NCBI GenBank assembly: GCA_003260075.1
Contig: QLIY01000292.1
Span: 62,001 to 126,000, forward strand
Source of the DNA: Phallusia mammillata
Taxonomy: Eukaryota > Chordata > Ascidiacea > Phlebobranchia > Ascidiidae
Reading direction: 5' to 3'
Length of the DNA: 64,000 bases
The stretch's first letter is position 1. Every line of letters begins with the position of its first letter. The position numbers and the translations under genes were made by a program. The notes under the pieces were generated by a model that saw only the letters and a list, made by a program, of their open reading frames with translations, was not told where the DNA came from and ran no database searches. Shown piece by piece: positions 13,201 to 23,057 of the stretch.

Positions 13201-14532
13201 TCGTCCATGGCAGTCCGCAAAAGATACAAGGCAACGGTTAGAAGCTTCAATACAAATATGAAAGACCGGATTCTTAAACCTGTATTACACAAACAAATGT
13301 AATAAATGTAAATCCCTTTCGAATTTCAAACAAGCCACTACATAGAATCGAATGAAAGTATGCGATGGCATGAACGTTTGTCGAACTGTTAGAAAAATAA
13401 AGCATGTCGCTTTTTACGTCTATTAGGGCCGTTATTTTCACCATTAAACTTATGAATAGATCCGAATATAGTGTTCTTTTGTAGCAATGATCATGAAATA
13501 AGCATTTGTCGTGGTGTCTGAAAATTTGACGTTTTTCACGTCTATTTGGGCCAATTATAATCCATATATTGTGTTCAGTATATTTTGGCAGTACAACTAT
13601 ACTTGCTTGCAGTTTGATTCTTTATGAAATAAAATCTCACTCTCTCGGAGAATGTGCTCTCGTTGACGAAGAGTTTCAGCTGCATCCTGAAAATCAAAAT
13701 TGTAGCGTTAGAAGAGCCAGGGTGCAGGTTATAGTGTAGCTGCGTATTTAGATGAACTGTCAACGAAAACCCACAATCATGAATCATTCAAAGTTTGTAA
13801 ATGGAAAAGAAAATGCAACACCTTTTTGCAAACAAACTCCGTATTAGTCGTAGCGTGGTTAAGTTTGTGTATAGTTCTTAAGCAGCAAGAAAATACAGCC
13901 ATATCGTATAAAACACAAGTGATTAAGGACCAATAGTCGTAACTTCTACATAATCAATATATCAGTAACTGTATGACGAAATCAGTGCCGAAACGTTCGC
14001 AAGAGCTGTATTTATTGTAGTAAAAATATAGTTCATGTTTCATGTACAAAATCTGCGTTTTTAAACTAAAATAACAAAAAGTTTTGAGGACGTATCATTT
14101 ATTGCATTCTAGGGCTCAATTTTAAGAACCATTGTTCAACATATGCAAACTACCTAAAAAAGTTATAAAAGATTGCAGGTTTACAAACAAACACTACGCC
14201 TTTCAAACAAACTTAAATTGACTACATCAAAAATAATATCCAAAGTTCAATTCGCCGAAAAACAATCAAAACTTTTATAAACACACTAAGACAAAAGTAT
14301 TAACGTGAGTACGGGCCAAGCCGGCACCCACGTTCGGGGGTTAACTGTATTACCTTTTCGGAGCAGTAAGAGTACAACTTGAGCCATCACAAGACTGCGA
14401 GTAATGTTTATTGATTTGCAGGGAGTCCATTGTTGAGTTCAATATCAGACCATTGCGTGCCGAGTCCTTCCGCGGCGACTTCATATAATTTTCACCGCCT
14501 TCAGACACTTTATTTCCTTTCCGTACAGCCAT
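1949..14532 (-). CDS. KCNT: Sodium-activated potassium channel, Slo2/KCNT family (N-terminal half, 14 exons)
   Basis: Plasma-membrane K+ channel subunit that opens with cytosolic Na+ (family knowledge). The exons in order are 14532-14354, 13686-13607, 13279-13183, 12686-12566, 11991-11857, 10978-10895, 9816-9722, 8808-8502, 5712-5610, 5192-4994, 4403-4191, 3800-3697, 3214-3065 and 2136-1949. Phases agree across all junctions except at the poly-G-damaged exon. The translation follows vertebrate KCNT1/2 nearly residue for residue in length: an N-terminal tail, [11 protein letters not shown]1-S4 with [21 protein letters not shown] before the pore, filter TVGYGD, then [28 protein letters not shown] and [10 protein letters not shown] of the RCK1 region. 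About 640 residues are present. The long linker, RCK2 and C-terminus lie beyond the left edge. Two exons carry assembly damage (pore and RCK1). One vertebrate KCNT1 or KCNT2 orthology cannot be chosen; a single pre-duplication ortholog is likely. Confidence 0.95.
2205..2341. mobile_element. hAT-like fragment ending in a long poly-G run
   Basis: Begins CAGTGGTGGGATTCAGCCGG, a common hAT-type terminus, with GAACCGG repeats; truncated by the poly-G at 2342-2429. Confidence 0.5.
2342..2429. repeat. 88-nt poly-G run
   Basis: Homopolymer with no interruptions, in a KCNT intron. Probably a no-signal sequencing artefact incorporated in assembly. Confidence 0.8.
3065..3214 (-). CDS. KCNT: KCNT exon 13
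   Basis: Reads [35 protein letters not shown] and [11 protein letters not shown], matching the family GRCSGNEVYHI and AAFHAHKK. GTGAGT donor, phase 2 to 2. Confidence 0.93.
3697..3800 (-). CDS. KCNT: KCNT exon 12 (RCK1)
   Basis: Reads [20 protein letters not shown] then [15 protein letters not shown], matching the family VVCEEECKYAML and STLITLLVHTSRGQ motifs. GTAAGT donor. Confidence 0.95.
4191..4403 (-). CDS. KCNT: KCNT exon 11 (RCK1), interrupted by a 50-nt poly-G run
   Basis: Encodes [37 protein letters not shown] and [14 protein letters not shown]. The run 4199-4248 then replaces what the family suggests are about six codons before the GTAAGT donor (4185-4190). As written, the exon ends out of phase with exon 12, which supports an artefact. 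Confidence 0.9.
4199..4248. repeat. 50-nt poly-G run inside KCNT exon 11
   Basis: Interrupts conserved RCK1 coding sequence and breaks exon phase. Confidence 0.85.
4398..4545. repeat. Tandem repeat (three units) across a KCNT 3' splice site
   Basis: ATCGACCCTGTAATTTGGAA occurs at about 4398 and 4468, and ATCGGCCCTGTAATTTG at about 4531. Each copy repeats the acceptor TTACAGGG on the minus strand. Confidence 0.75.
4994..5192 (-). CDS. KCNT: KCNT exon 10 (RCK1)
   Basis: Reads [33 protein letters not shown] and [20 protein letters not shown], the most diagnostic part of the Slo2 RCK1 domain. Confidence 0.96.
5610..5712 (-). CDS. KCNT: KCNT exon 9 (post-S6 linker, start of RCK1)
   Basis: Encodes [20 protein letters not shown] then [19 protein letters not shown] begins the first RCK beta strand. 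CACAG acceptor, GTAACT donor, phase 0 to 1. Confidence 0.94.
7516..7775. repeat. Palindromic MITE
   Basis: Two arms of about 95 bases are inverted copies: the left reads AGAGCTCTTCTGGCAATTG through TTTCGACGTCCTATACAGGT, the right is its complement. They surround an ~80-base centre. Related arm fragments occur near 15186, 15580, 51690, 53955, 59290 and 60475. Confidence 0.75.
7954..8005. other. Assembly gap (52 N)
   Basis: Lies between KCNT exons 8 and 9. The sequence right of it (8006-8040) recurs at about 9264-9300. Confidence 0.95.
8502..8808 (-). CDS. KCNT: KCNT exon 8 (pore and S6) with an in-frame artefactual duplication
   Basis: Encodes [10 protein letters not shown], the pore with [19 protein letters not shown], and S6 ([14 protein letters not shown]). 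The block 8511-8623 repeats at 8634-8746 around a 10-G run (8624-8633), so the filter appears twice in one open frame. The true exon is expected to be 184 bases; the 123 extra bases are a multiple of three. The filter is GYGD, where vertebrate KCNT has GFGD. Confidence 0.9.
9722..9816 (-). CDS. KCNT: KCNT exon 7 (S4-S5 linker and S5)
   Basis: Reads [20 protein letters not shown] then [11 protein letters not shown], equal in length to the vertebrate exon. A partial second copy of its 3' half sits at about 9050-9116, cut by a poly-G run. Confidence 0.93.
9974..10631. mobile_element. hAT MITE (same family as 44781-45078) carrying another repeat
   Basis: Starts CAGTGGTTCTCAACC and ends GTTTGAGAACCACTG. 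It contains a copy of the GTGTAGCTGCAGCGCG repeat, and poly-G-separated duplications at about 10146-10157 and 10456-10466. No clear target duplication. Confidence 0.6.
10895..10978 (-). CDS. KCNT: KCNT exon 6 (S4-like segment)
   Basis: Encodes [20 protein letters not shown] then KAGLENMM. As in other Slo2 channels, S4 has few regularly spaced charges, consistent with weak voltage sensing. GTAAGG donor. Confidence 0.94.
11310..11770. repeat. Dispersed repeat with AGTTGTAAGTCGGGCCGGG and TGTCAATCAAACTTTCGGGC ends
   Basis: Related copies at about 31325-31470, 36500-36830, 59440-59540, 61700-61870 and 63160-63430. This copy is partly duplicated around the poly-G at about 11402-11411. Confidence 0.65.
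11857..11991 (-). CDS. KCNT: KCNT exon 5 (S2-S3)
   Basis: Reads [20 protein letters not shown] then [16 protein letters not shown] and SLPFIAT. The YKGN and LPFI motifs are family hallmarks. Exact phase-0 exon of 45 codons. Confidence 0.94.
12566..12686 (-). CDS. KCNT: KCNT exon 4 (S1-S2 loop, start of S2)
   Basis: Encodes the extracellular cysteines (CCGMCQ) and an N-glycosylation motif (NFT), then [14 protein letters not shown], matching the family signature ILWVERKMTLWAIQ. GTGGGT donor. Confidence 0.92.
12779..13044. repeat. Degenerate tandem repeat with GGGGTAAA and CCAAGGGGTATA motifs
   Basis: Several imperfect units such as GGACCCAAGGGGTATA and GGATCCCAAGGGGTACA recur at 35-70 base spacing in a KCNT intron. 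Confidence 0.55.
13183..13279 (-). CDS. KCNT: KCNT exon 3 (S1)
   Basis: Follows a TACAG acceptor; reads [20 protein letters not shown] then RTAMDDP, the S1 helix and the conserved DDP turn. Ends at a GTAAAG donor. Confidence 0.92.
13607..13686 (-). CDS. KCNT: KCNT exon 2 (pre-S1), GC donor
   Basis: TTTTCAG acceptor; encodes [20 protein letters not shown] and IKNQTA, matching the family's pre-S1 segment. The donor that keeps both phase and family length is GCAAGT (13601-13606), a GC-AG intron. A GTATAG four bases downstream is a weaker alternative. Confidence 0.9.
14354..14532 (-). CDS. KCNT: KCNT exon 1: start codon and cytoplasmic N-terminal tail
   Basis: Opens with ATG ([13 protein letters not shown]), 59 codons plus 2 bases, and ends at a GTAATA donor. 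The phase (AG+G) joins perfectly to [10 protein letters not shown] of the next exon. The tail is poorly conserved in the family, so the start codon rests on position and phase. A non-coding upstream exon is possible. Confidence 0.75.
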
Positions 14533-17500
14533 TATAACAGGGGTAATGCAACCACTTTCGGGGGCTCTTCATCGCACGTACCCACCCACTGGGGCCGTGT
14601 GAGGCAATGTTGGGGTCAAATATGACAAAGAGGGGGTCAGTTTAGATTTGCAAAGTAAAGAAACGACGTCTCTTCGAGTAAGAAATTCCAGACACAATTT
14701 TTTTCCTGATATAGTTTATGCACAGTTTTAGCATCAGATTCCAAATAATGCTTAGGCGTCTTCAAAATACAATGCCTTGCTGACTGAAAATGATTTACTG
14801 GGTAAAAAAAATCTTAGCTATATTACTTGACTATTTGAGACAATTCTCCACACTTGACTATCAGTTCCTCTTTTTCGTGCAACACAAAAAGTTTGGAAAC
14901 TCCCAAATACTCACTACACCTACACAGTTCATTCGATTCTGCTGTGATTTTGTAAACCACCTGCAAACTTGCGTACACAAACCTTAAACATCCCCAATTA
15001 ACGAATAAAATCAAATCAATACTCGACCAGTAATGGAGCTGTTATACGAATTTAAAACCGTTGAAATAATGGCAATGCAGAATAGACGGCCCAAACTCAA
15101 TAAAAATGTCACATTCAATAAAATGCTCTGCTGAATTTCGAGCAAAATATCAACAAACGAGGCCCATCGCTAGACTTGTGCACCTCAATTTTAATATGAT
15201 GAAGACGACCTGTGTAGGACGTCGAAACGTCGGAATAAAATTGCATTTGCCAGAAGGGGGGGGGGGTTTGGAAACTCCCAAATACTCACTACACCTACAC
15301 AGTTCATTTGATTCTGCTGTTATTTTGTAAACCACGTGCAAACTTGCGTACACAAACCTCAAACATCCCCAATTAACGAACAGAATAAAATCAAATCAAT
15401 ACTCGACCAGTAATGGAACTGTTATATAAATTTAAAACCGTTGAAATAATGGCAATGCAGAATAGAGGGCCCAAACTCAATAAAAATGCCACATTCAATA
15501 AAATGCTCTGCTGAATTTCGAGCAAAATATCAACAAACGAGGCCCTTCGCTTTAGACGTGTGCACCTCAATTTTAACATGATGAAGACGACCTGTATAGG
15601 ACGTCGAAACGTCGGAATAAAATTGCGGGGGGGGGGCAATTTTAACATGTTGCCACACCACAAGCTAAACAAATACTCATATATATTTGACAAAAGTTTC
15701 TATCTAGACAATTAAGGTTCTGTTGCATTGAAATACTGGTATTTACAAACCGATTTTAAACCCATTATCTTGAAAAACTGTTTCACTGAAGTCTTGCAAC
15801 ATAAAAAGAAACCGCTTACGAATAAGTGCTTCGACAATGAAATAATGATGTAAGAACCGAAACCGGATTTTTGCCATAAATGATTGATTTGTTTATTGAT
15901 ACTAACATTACTTTCGCTTGTAATATTTGCTCGGGACATAGAATCGAGCAAAACTTTGCTAAACACTCTTTGTCTATACATTGGGGGGGGGGCCGTAAAT
16001 GATTGATTTGTTTATTGATACCAACATTACTTTCGCTTTTAATATTTGTCCGCGACATAGAATCGAGCAAAACTTTGCTAAACACTCTTTGTCTATACAT
16101 TTCAACTCTGTTTCTAATTATTGCATGAATAAACCACGTTCCAAAATTGCCTTACTGTTTTGACTGGAACTTTTCTTGTCATTATTTCCGTTTTGGTGCG
16201 TGCAAAACATCACTGCTATCAAGTTTTCTAAGTCAAAGAAAGCTAATTTACCATAAATAAAGATTGGCTGCTATTTTAGGTGTCAGCGCTAAAGCTGTTT
16301 TGTGCTCAACTGGTACTATATAGCAATAATTTACCAAGCGTAAAATTTATTCTCCGAAATGCAAACTAAGAGTATTAAATCTGTCAGGCACAGAGTATTA
16401 AATTTTGCTACCTTATTCCTGCTTGTATTTCATGTGTCCCAACGCTATTACGACCTGTTTCAGTCCTAAAATCAATTTTTAACATGCTACAAAACCTGTA
16501 CGAATTTTGGCGTGCACCAGGCGCAAATCTACAGAGAAATATCGATTAGCAAAAGAGCGCAACGTTTATCACCTTTCAAGAATAAACAAGCAGACACCAG
16601 GTTATGTGTATCCAATATGCGCAATACTGCGGAAAAGTGGCATCGTTATCTAAGGTTATCAGCCCTCCCTATCGATCTGGTGTGATCAGGCGCATTGATA
16701 AACTAATTGCTGAAACGACAACGTCCTATTCTATGAACTGGTTTTAAGGTCGACATACCGCTAAAAGGACTGGTAGGGTTTTCCATGCACCCGCTTGGAA
16801 TTAACAAATGAAACGTTCAAACATATATGTTGCCTGCTGTTTCTGATAGAAAACTGTAGGCCATAACTTGTGTTAAATGTTCCTCTAAGCCAGTGGCTCC
16901 CAACTCGTTGGGGGGGGGGTGAATTAACAAATGAAACGTTCAAACCTATATGTTGCCTCCTGTTTCTGATAGGAAACTGCAAGTCATAACTTGTGTTAAA
17001 TGTTCCTCTAAGCCAGTGGCTCCCAACTCGTTTTAGGCCATGGACCGCTATTTCAATTAAATGAATATCGTGGACCAGTCCATTGTTAAGTAAGGATAAA
17101 GAAAGCACCCACAATAAGAATATTGGCTTGAAATAAATTCCATCAACACAGAATTTCGAGGAGAGATAACAAACAACTGACAACTAACAATAAATAACCA
17201 ATAACTTGGATAAGTTTTTTCGTACATTCAATAAATTATAAGCAATTATTTTCAGTTTATTACCACATATAACTAAGGTCCTGTAGACCAGCGAAAAAGT
17301 CATCATGGACTAAAGTCGAGCAGCACTGTCCTACATACATCTATATGTTTCTGATAGGAAACTGCAAGTCATAATTCGTGTAAAATGTTCCCTCTTAAAA
17401 CTTAGTCAATCAAGCATTGCTCACATATTCTCATTGTACAAGAAAACCTTTGCTACACCTAAGCGTGCGACTTTCAGCGAGTGGTCTACAACAACCGAAT

Positions 17501-20500
17501 TTACCGCTCCCAATTATTGGTTTGACAGCACCAGTGATTCTGTGGTAACCTAAAATACAAGGAACAATAATTCTACAAAATTGTCCCCTGATTTCATCCC
17601 CTTCCAACACATTTTAAGCGCTCCAAACATCTATGCTGCCCATGAACTTAAACTTGGCAATACTGTTGCTCACAGTGGTACTCAGCAAGGCTTGTGTGTG
17701 GGCAGAGACACATGATATTTTCTATTGTGCAACAATTATGGCGTATGGACACTGCGTGTTCATCTCAAAGTTGTTCTCAGTGTTTTTAGAAAGCTCGTGA
17801 AGATTGTGTTACATTTCCCAAAACATCAACAATTGTAGAGAAACGACCACAGCAGCATTCAACCTTGGTAATGAGATCGCACTAAGTCAAAAAATGCAAC
17901 ACGTAACTGGATACTTACTGTACCGAAAATGGACACAGGTAATTGGGTCGTTTTCACAAAACTACCGCAGTTTTAGCAATTTGACATCGCCAAGTAGGCT
18001 AAACTCTATTTTAGGGTAGTCCCAACTCCCAACACTGGCCCGACGGTATAGCTTTTGTACGGCCCGCAAACACTTTTAGTACACAATCATCAAATCCGTA
18101 GACAAAGGCCTTACACGCACATCGTCATAAAAGAAGTCAATATCTAATGAGAGGCAATAAGAACGTTTGCATGAAGTTTGAAACAACAAAAACATTCCTT
18201 TATTACAAAAAAAGTTAAAAAAAGCGGTCCGCGCGGTATTATCATATCCTATCCTCTTGGTTTAGGACCACCCTGATCTAGTCTTGCACAGATGTTTTGC
18301 TTGCTCAGGTACAGCGTATATCATCGCAACTTTTACACAATGAGGAAGCTATAACACCTTGATTGACAGCTCATCCTTCTACGTAGTTGACTGATAGCCC
18401 GCCCTCGTATAACATCACAAGAAATGTGTACAGACTTACTTAAACTCACAGTATAACGAGGCGGACAAACGTTCAAAGCCAATCGCTAAGAAAACTTTCA
18501 AAACCAAACTAGAGAAAAAGGTTGCAAATACACGACCCTCCGTGTCACCTTGTCTCGCTCGACTTATGGGGGGGGGGGGGCGCCAATCGCTAAGAAAACT
18601 TTCAAAACCAAACTAGAGAAAAAGTCTGCAAATACACGACCCTCCGTGTCACCTTGTCTCGCTCGACTTATGGGTATCAATTCCTATTATTTGGGCAATC
18701 GATCAATGTTTAAATTTCTCCTCGTTGTGTTTTGACTTCACCATAACAACCAAGGACCGCTTAAAGCAAACGTATTAACTGTTTGGCTAGGATGTTACGA
18801 CCGATGTAAATATGGGTTTTGTGCTATGCACTGATGATATAGTAGTTGGCGGTTTTTTACAAATCCTTTGACTCGATAAAGCCTAAATTAGTAGCTGCGA
18901 CCTTGTTTCTAAAACCTGTTATGTAATATGGGTGCAAAACATGTGTTCATTTACAACACACGGCCTTTATTAAATTTTGAAAATTGCTATCTATAAGCCT
19001 ACAAAAAATACAAAACCAACAATGTTGTACACGGCGACATGGCAATATAGGTTAACTCAAGCGATACATTCCCTTAAAGCGTTTCAAAACTAAAAACTGG
19101 GTACAGAACCCTATTACTTTCACCCTTGGTATAACTACCTATTCTTGAGATAACCTTTGCTGTATGTTTACCTCAACGCTGCAATACTAAGTAATTTTAA
19201 TACTTCTGGTAGACCAAGGCGCTTGTGCACAAATTTGCATACTGCTAAGGTCAAGTTTAATGGACTGAATACGTCACAAAACCGTTTATGATTTAACAAA
19301 AGATGGCGTCACCTTGAGTAGTTTCGATCCGAAAATATTCTTCCAAAACCTGACACAAAATCTATTTCAATTTTTTTCAATAAATTAAGATTCCTACAAA
19401 ATTCTATTTTGCATCATAAAGCTATTCAAACGACTCACATTTTACAATACTACAGGTCTATTTGATCTATGTAACTACCCTCAGTACAGAATACACTTTT
19501 GCTGCATTCAATATGATACTTGTCCTTACAAAATACACGCTGTTGTCGCAACACTGAACTCCAAACGTGCAAATCATGCTGTAAATTAAATATACGTGGT
19601 TTCAAAAACGACCAATTTCCTTGCCGAAATAATTACTGTCGAACGTTAATTGCCATTGACCTTGGTTGTTTTAAGAAAAGAAGCCACAGAAAGCAACACG
19701 TAACATGTTTTTCTGGTGAAATCACCATGGCTTGGAAAAGACTCAAAGACACCTTGTAAATGTGACATTATATTTCGTTGTGGGCCGTAGTGACTGCGCA
19801 ACAAGGAAGTGTCATGTATAGGTGCTTTATACTTGAAAATCAACGCGTTCTGCCTTTCGCCTTGTTCCTCTTTCACTTGTCAACTGCCTACCAATTAGAT
19901 GTACTGAAGCTGAATATCTATACAGCAAATACAAAAAGGTTTGACCGTAAGCAAATCTTTGTTTTGCCTTTTAATTGCAAAATGCTTACAAGGGGGGGGG
20001 GGTGTACAGCAAAACTGCCTACCAATTATATGTACTGAAGCTGAATATCTATACAGCAAATACAAAAAAGGTTTGGCCGTAAGCAAATCTTTGTTTTGCC
20101 TTTTAATTGCAAAATGCTTACAAGGACAAGACTATCCTCTACAAAAAACGCTAATTATTGTCTAGCTTATCCTGAAATCAAATATTTGCTGCAAATTACC
20201 AATCTTATTCTGTTCATTCAGTGTTACCAGTTTTCTACATTACCCAAGCGACAACAAAAATTCTAACACACGGGGTGAAAAAAACAGGCAAATCGGTCAT
20301 TGCTTGAAACACAAGACGCAAAATCAGGTGTAGGTCGGCTTTGTGGTTCAGTAGAGCCTTTTTTCTCCGGCGTTTAAATACTAACACTGGCCGCAGGCAT
20401 CAAAACAAGGAGACAAGCTGATAAGAGGTGTATTACAACTAGGTTGACTTTGATTTGTAAACGCATACGGATAAGCGATTATCCAAAGTCACGAGAATTG

Positions 20501-20997
20501 CATTAAGCTTCATGATAAGCAAGAATCATGGGCTTTTTTAGCATAAGGGGTTATGTAGCAAAGATATTATCGCAGGCTAAATTTAGAACAGTTGCTGACA
20601 ATTTTCGAGTAAGGGAAATCAATTTCAGTGTAAGTGACATAACTTCTGTTTGTGGTGTTCAACACGATAATCTTGACAACGTTAGAGAAAGATGAATAGA
20701 CTGACAACAAATTACAATTAGACGAACTGTTAACAAAACTTTTAAAGCCTGCTCCGAAGTCACAGAAATCAACGCACATTTGAAAGTCTGACATTAAGCA
20801 AGACGACATTTTGTTTCCAAATCTCCTTTAAAAACCTTTCAAATCAATACTGCATTTAAATTAAAAGCGTTCTGATGCTGTCACAGTATTAATGCTTCTT
20901 CTGTAGCCAAACATCTACATTTCTAAAAGCAAAACCTCAAAATCAAACGTAAAAAAGTTGTAGAAGTAGTAATTGTCTATGAAACGTTCTCCTAAAC

Positions 20998-21568
20998 CAG
21001 GGATGGCGAACCACTGACCCGCGGGTCACAATGTGACCCACCACGTGAATTTCAGTGACCCACTTGTAGTTTCAAAAATTTATACTGATTACTATAGAGG
21101 TAGGGTTACCAGACTTTCAGGATTAAAAACCAACGCAACAGTTAACTTTAAGTCCTTTGCCAGATTGCCTATTGTCTCAAAATACAGATTGTTGAGTCAA
21201 TTGTGAGGCAACAGATATGTTTATTTAAACGTACAACTTGAAACGATTTGTTGTGCCNTACAACTTGAAACGATGTGTTGTGCCTTTGTTGACGCAGTTC
21301 GGTTCAACATATGCATGCGAATTATTGTTTTCACACATGAATTTCATAAAATCAAGTGCCAGGAATCGTCTCAGCTCAGATATGACTGCTGCGTGTATTA
21401 AACTGAAAACTACCTAGGATTACAAGACTTGCAGAAAAAATGCAGCAACAAGCATCTTTGCATTGACATTGACATTGACATACAATAAAATATGTGACCC
21501 ACTTTGTTTTATTTCCTAATTTAGATGTCATCTTTGACCCATTTAACTAAAAAGGTTCGCCATCCCTG
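20998..21568. mobile_element. Non-autonomous hAT element with 8-bp target duplication
   Basis: Termini CAGGGATGGCGAACC and GGTTCGCCATCCCTG are inverted repeats. TCCTAAAC lies on both sides (20990-20997 and 21569-21576). 571 bp, no transposase; one N at 21258. Confidence 0.88.
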
Positions 21569-22984
21569 TCCTAAACAGAAGAGTTTGTAACTTTGCGTTA
21601 AATAAACAAAAATAAGTCTCTCAAATCTTTCTAAGAACTGTCGTTCTCGATACTGTAACACAGAACATGAAAAAATCTAACAAAATGTGTCGCGCACAAT
21701 ACGATACGCGTAACATTTATATCATGAATGTTTAATGGCAAAATGGATGCAAAATTCGCCTTCTGTTTTCCCGTTGTATTGCCAGACCTTACACTAGAGG
21801 CGAACCACACATTCATGTACGGAAGAAAATTGATTTTCTCTGCCAACATGGGTAGATTTTGAGATGACCCCGGCCGGAAATTTTAAAAAAGCGCTGGGAA
21901 ATGACTTTTACCCTCTGCAACGGAACAACCAACTGCGGCATGGGCATTTTTATTCAGTGTTAAATGTACACCAGTTTTTGCCATTTTTGAGTGAAAATAC
22001 CACCAATATGACCAAGTGGTTAGCGCAAGAGCCTTATAGTCACAAGGTTGTGGGCTCTAATCTTGACTATTTGCGTTTTATTGAGCAAGCTGCGAAATAG
22101 AAAAAAGAAGTAAGTAGGGATAAGGCAGACAGCTTGACTGTGTACTTGTAAGTAAACAAACACATGAATAAATTTTAAGATTGCACTGCCAATCTAGCAA
22201 ACGTGGCTCGTAAAGTTTTAATAAAAAATACCAATAAGATATGTGTATACGGTGTAGCTGCATCGCGTTCAACCATCATTCACCAATTGTGCCCTGCACT
22301 GGTTTTTTTTCGCTCTATAAGAATTGTTGCGCAGCTATTCCCGACTTAATGATTGTTTTAGTGCTATTGTGTCGCTATGTCAAGCGAAATAAACCTAACG
22401 CAATCTATCATACTGAAATATGAGATCTTAGATAATATGCTTTTATAATATGCCGATAAAAGACTAGTATGTCAGCGCACCAACCATAATCACGTGGTAC
22501 AAGATGACGTCATGGCGTTCGATGTTTCAAGATGCAGTTCAGGTCCCGCCATTATAATTTCGAGATCGTGTCGAAATTAGCTTACATATCCCTAGGGGAG
22601 TTTCAGTGTCCATTAGCGCGGAGTTACAACACGAGATATAGCGAACTTAATGTGTAAACACGATATACGGCTTGTTGCGGAAATGTTCCAGTAATTTTCC
22701 GAAGTGTAAGATATTAGGAGTTTTTTTGTATCCAACAACGCAGTCCTATTGTTACAGTTTTTTTTTTTCTTGCTAAATTAAATAATTTTCGGTCTTGGTT
22801 ACAATTGGGGGGGGGGGTTTTGTTACAGTTTTTTTTTTCTTGCTAAATTAAATAATTTTCGGTCTTGGTTACAATTTCATGATTAAAGATTTTAACAAGC
22901 GATGTATATTTGCGTATAAGCTCGCCACATTTTTTGACAATAGGTATGCACTCCAAGATTAGTAAATAACATCAACGTCGCAAT

Positions 22985-23057
22985 CAAGCGGTGGGATTCG
23001 AACCCAAGGCAAAAGTCTTACATGATGCTTACTGAGACCAACTGAGCTAGACAGGCC
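22985..23057 (-). repeat. SINE head with tRNA A and B boxes
   Basis: Minus strand reads TAGCTCAGTTGGT, then GGTTCGAATCCCACCGC about 35 bases later, a nearly complete tRNA-like promoter. Acceptor-stem pairing is not evident, so it is not called a tRNA. Confidence 0.65.

Noticed and set aside
21866-22100. 78-residue plus-strand open frame
   Set aside because: It runs into a tRNA-like SINE segment (GTGGTTAGCGCA...GGTTGTGGG) and shows no family similarity.
22985-23057. tRNA gene
   Set aside because: A and B boxes are present but a folded tRNA with paired stems is not evident, and many diverged copies exist; it is a SINE head.
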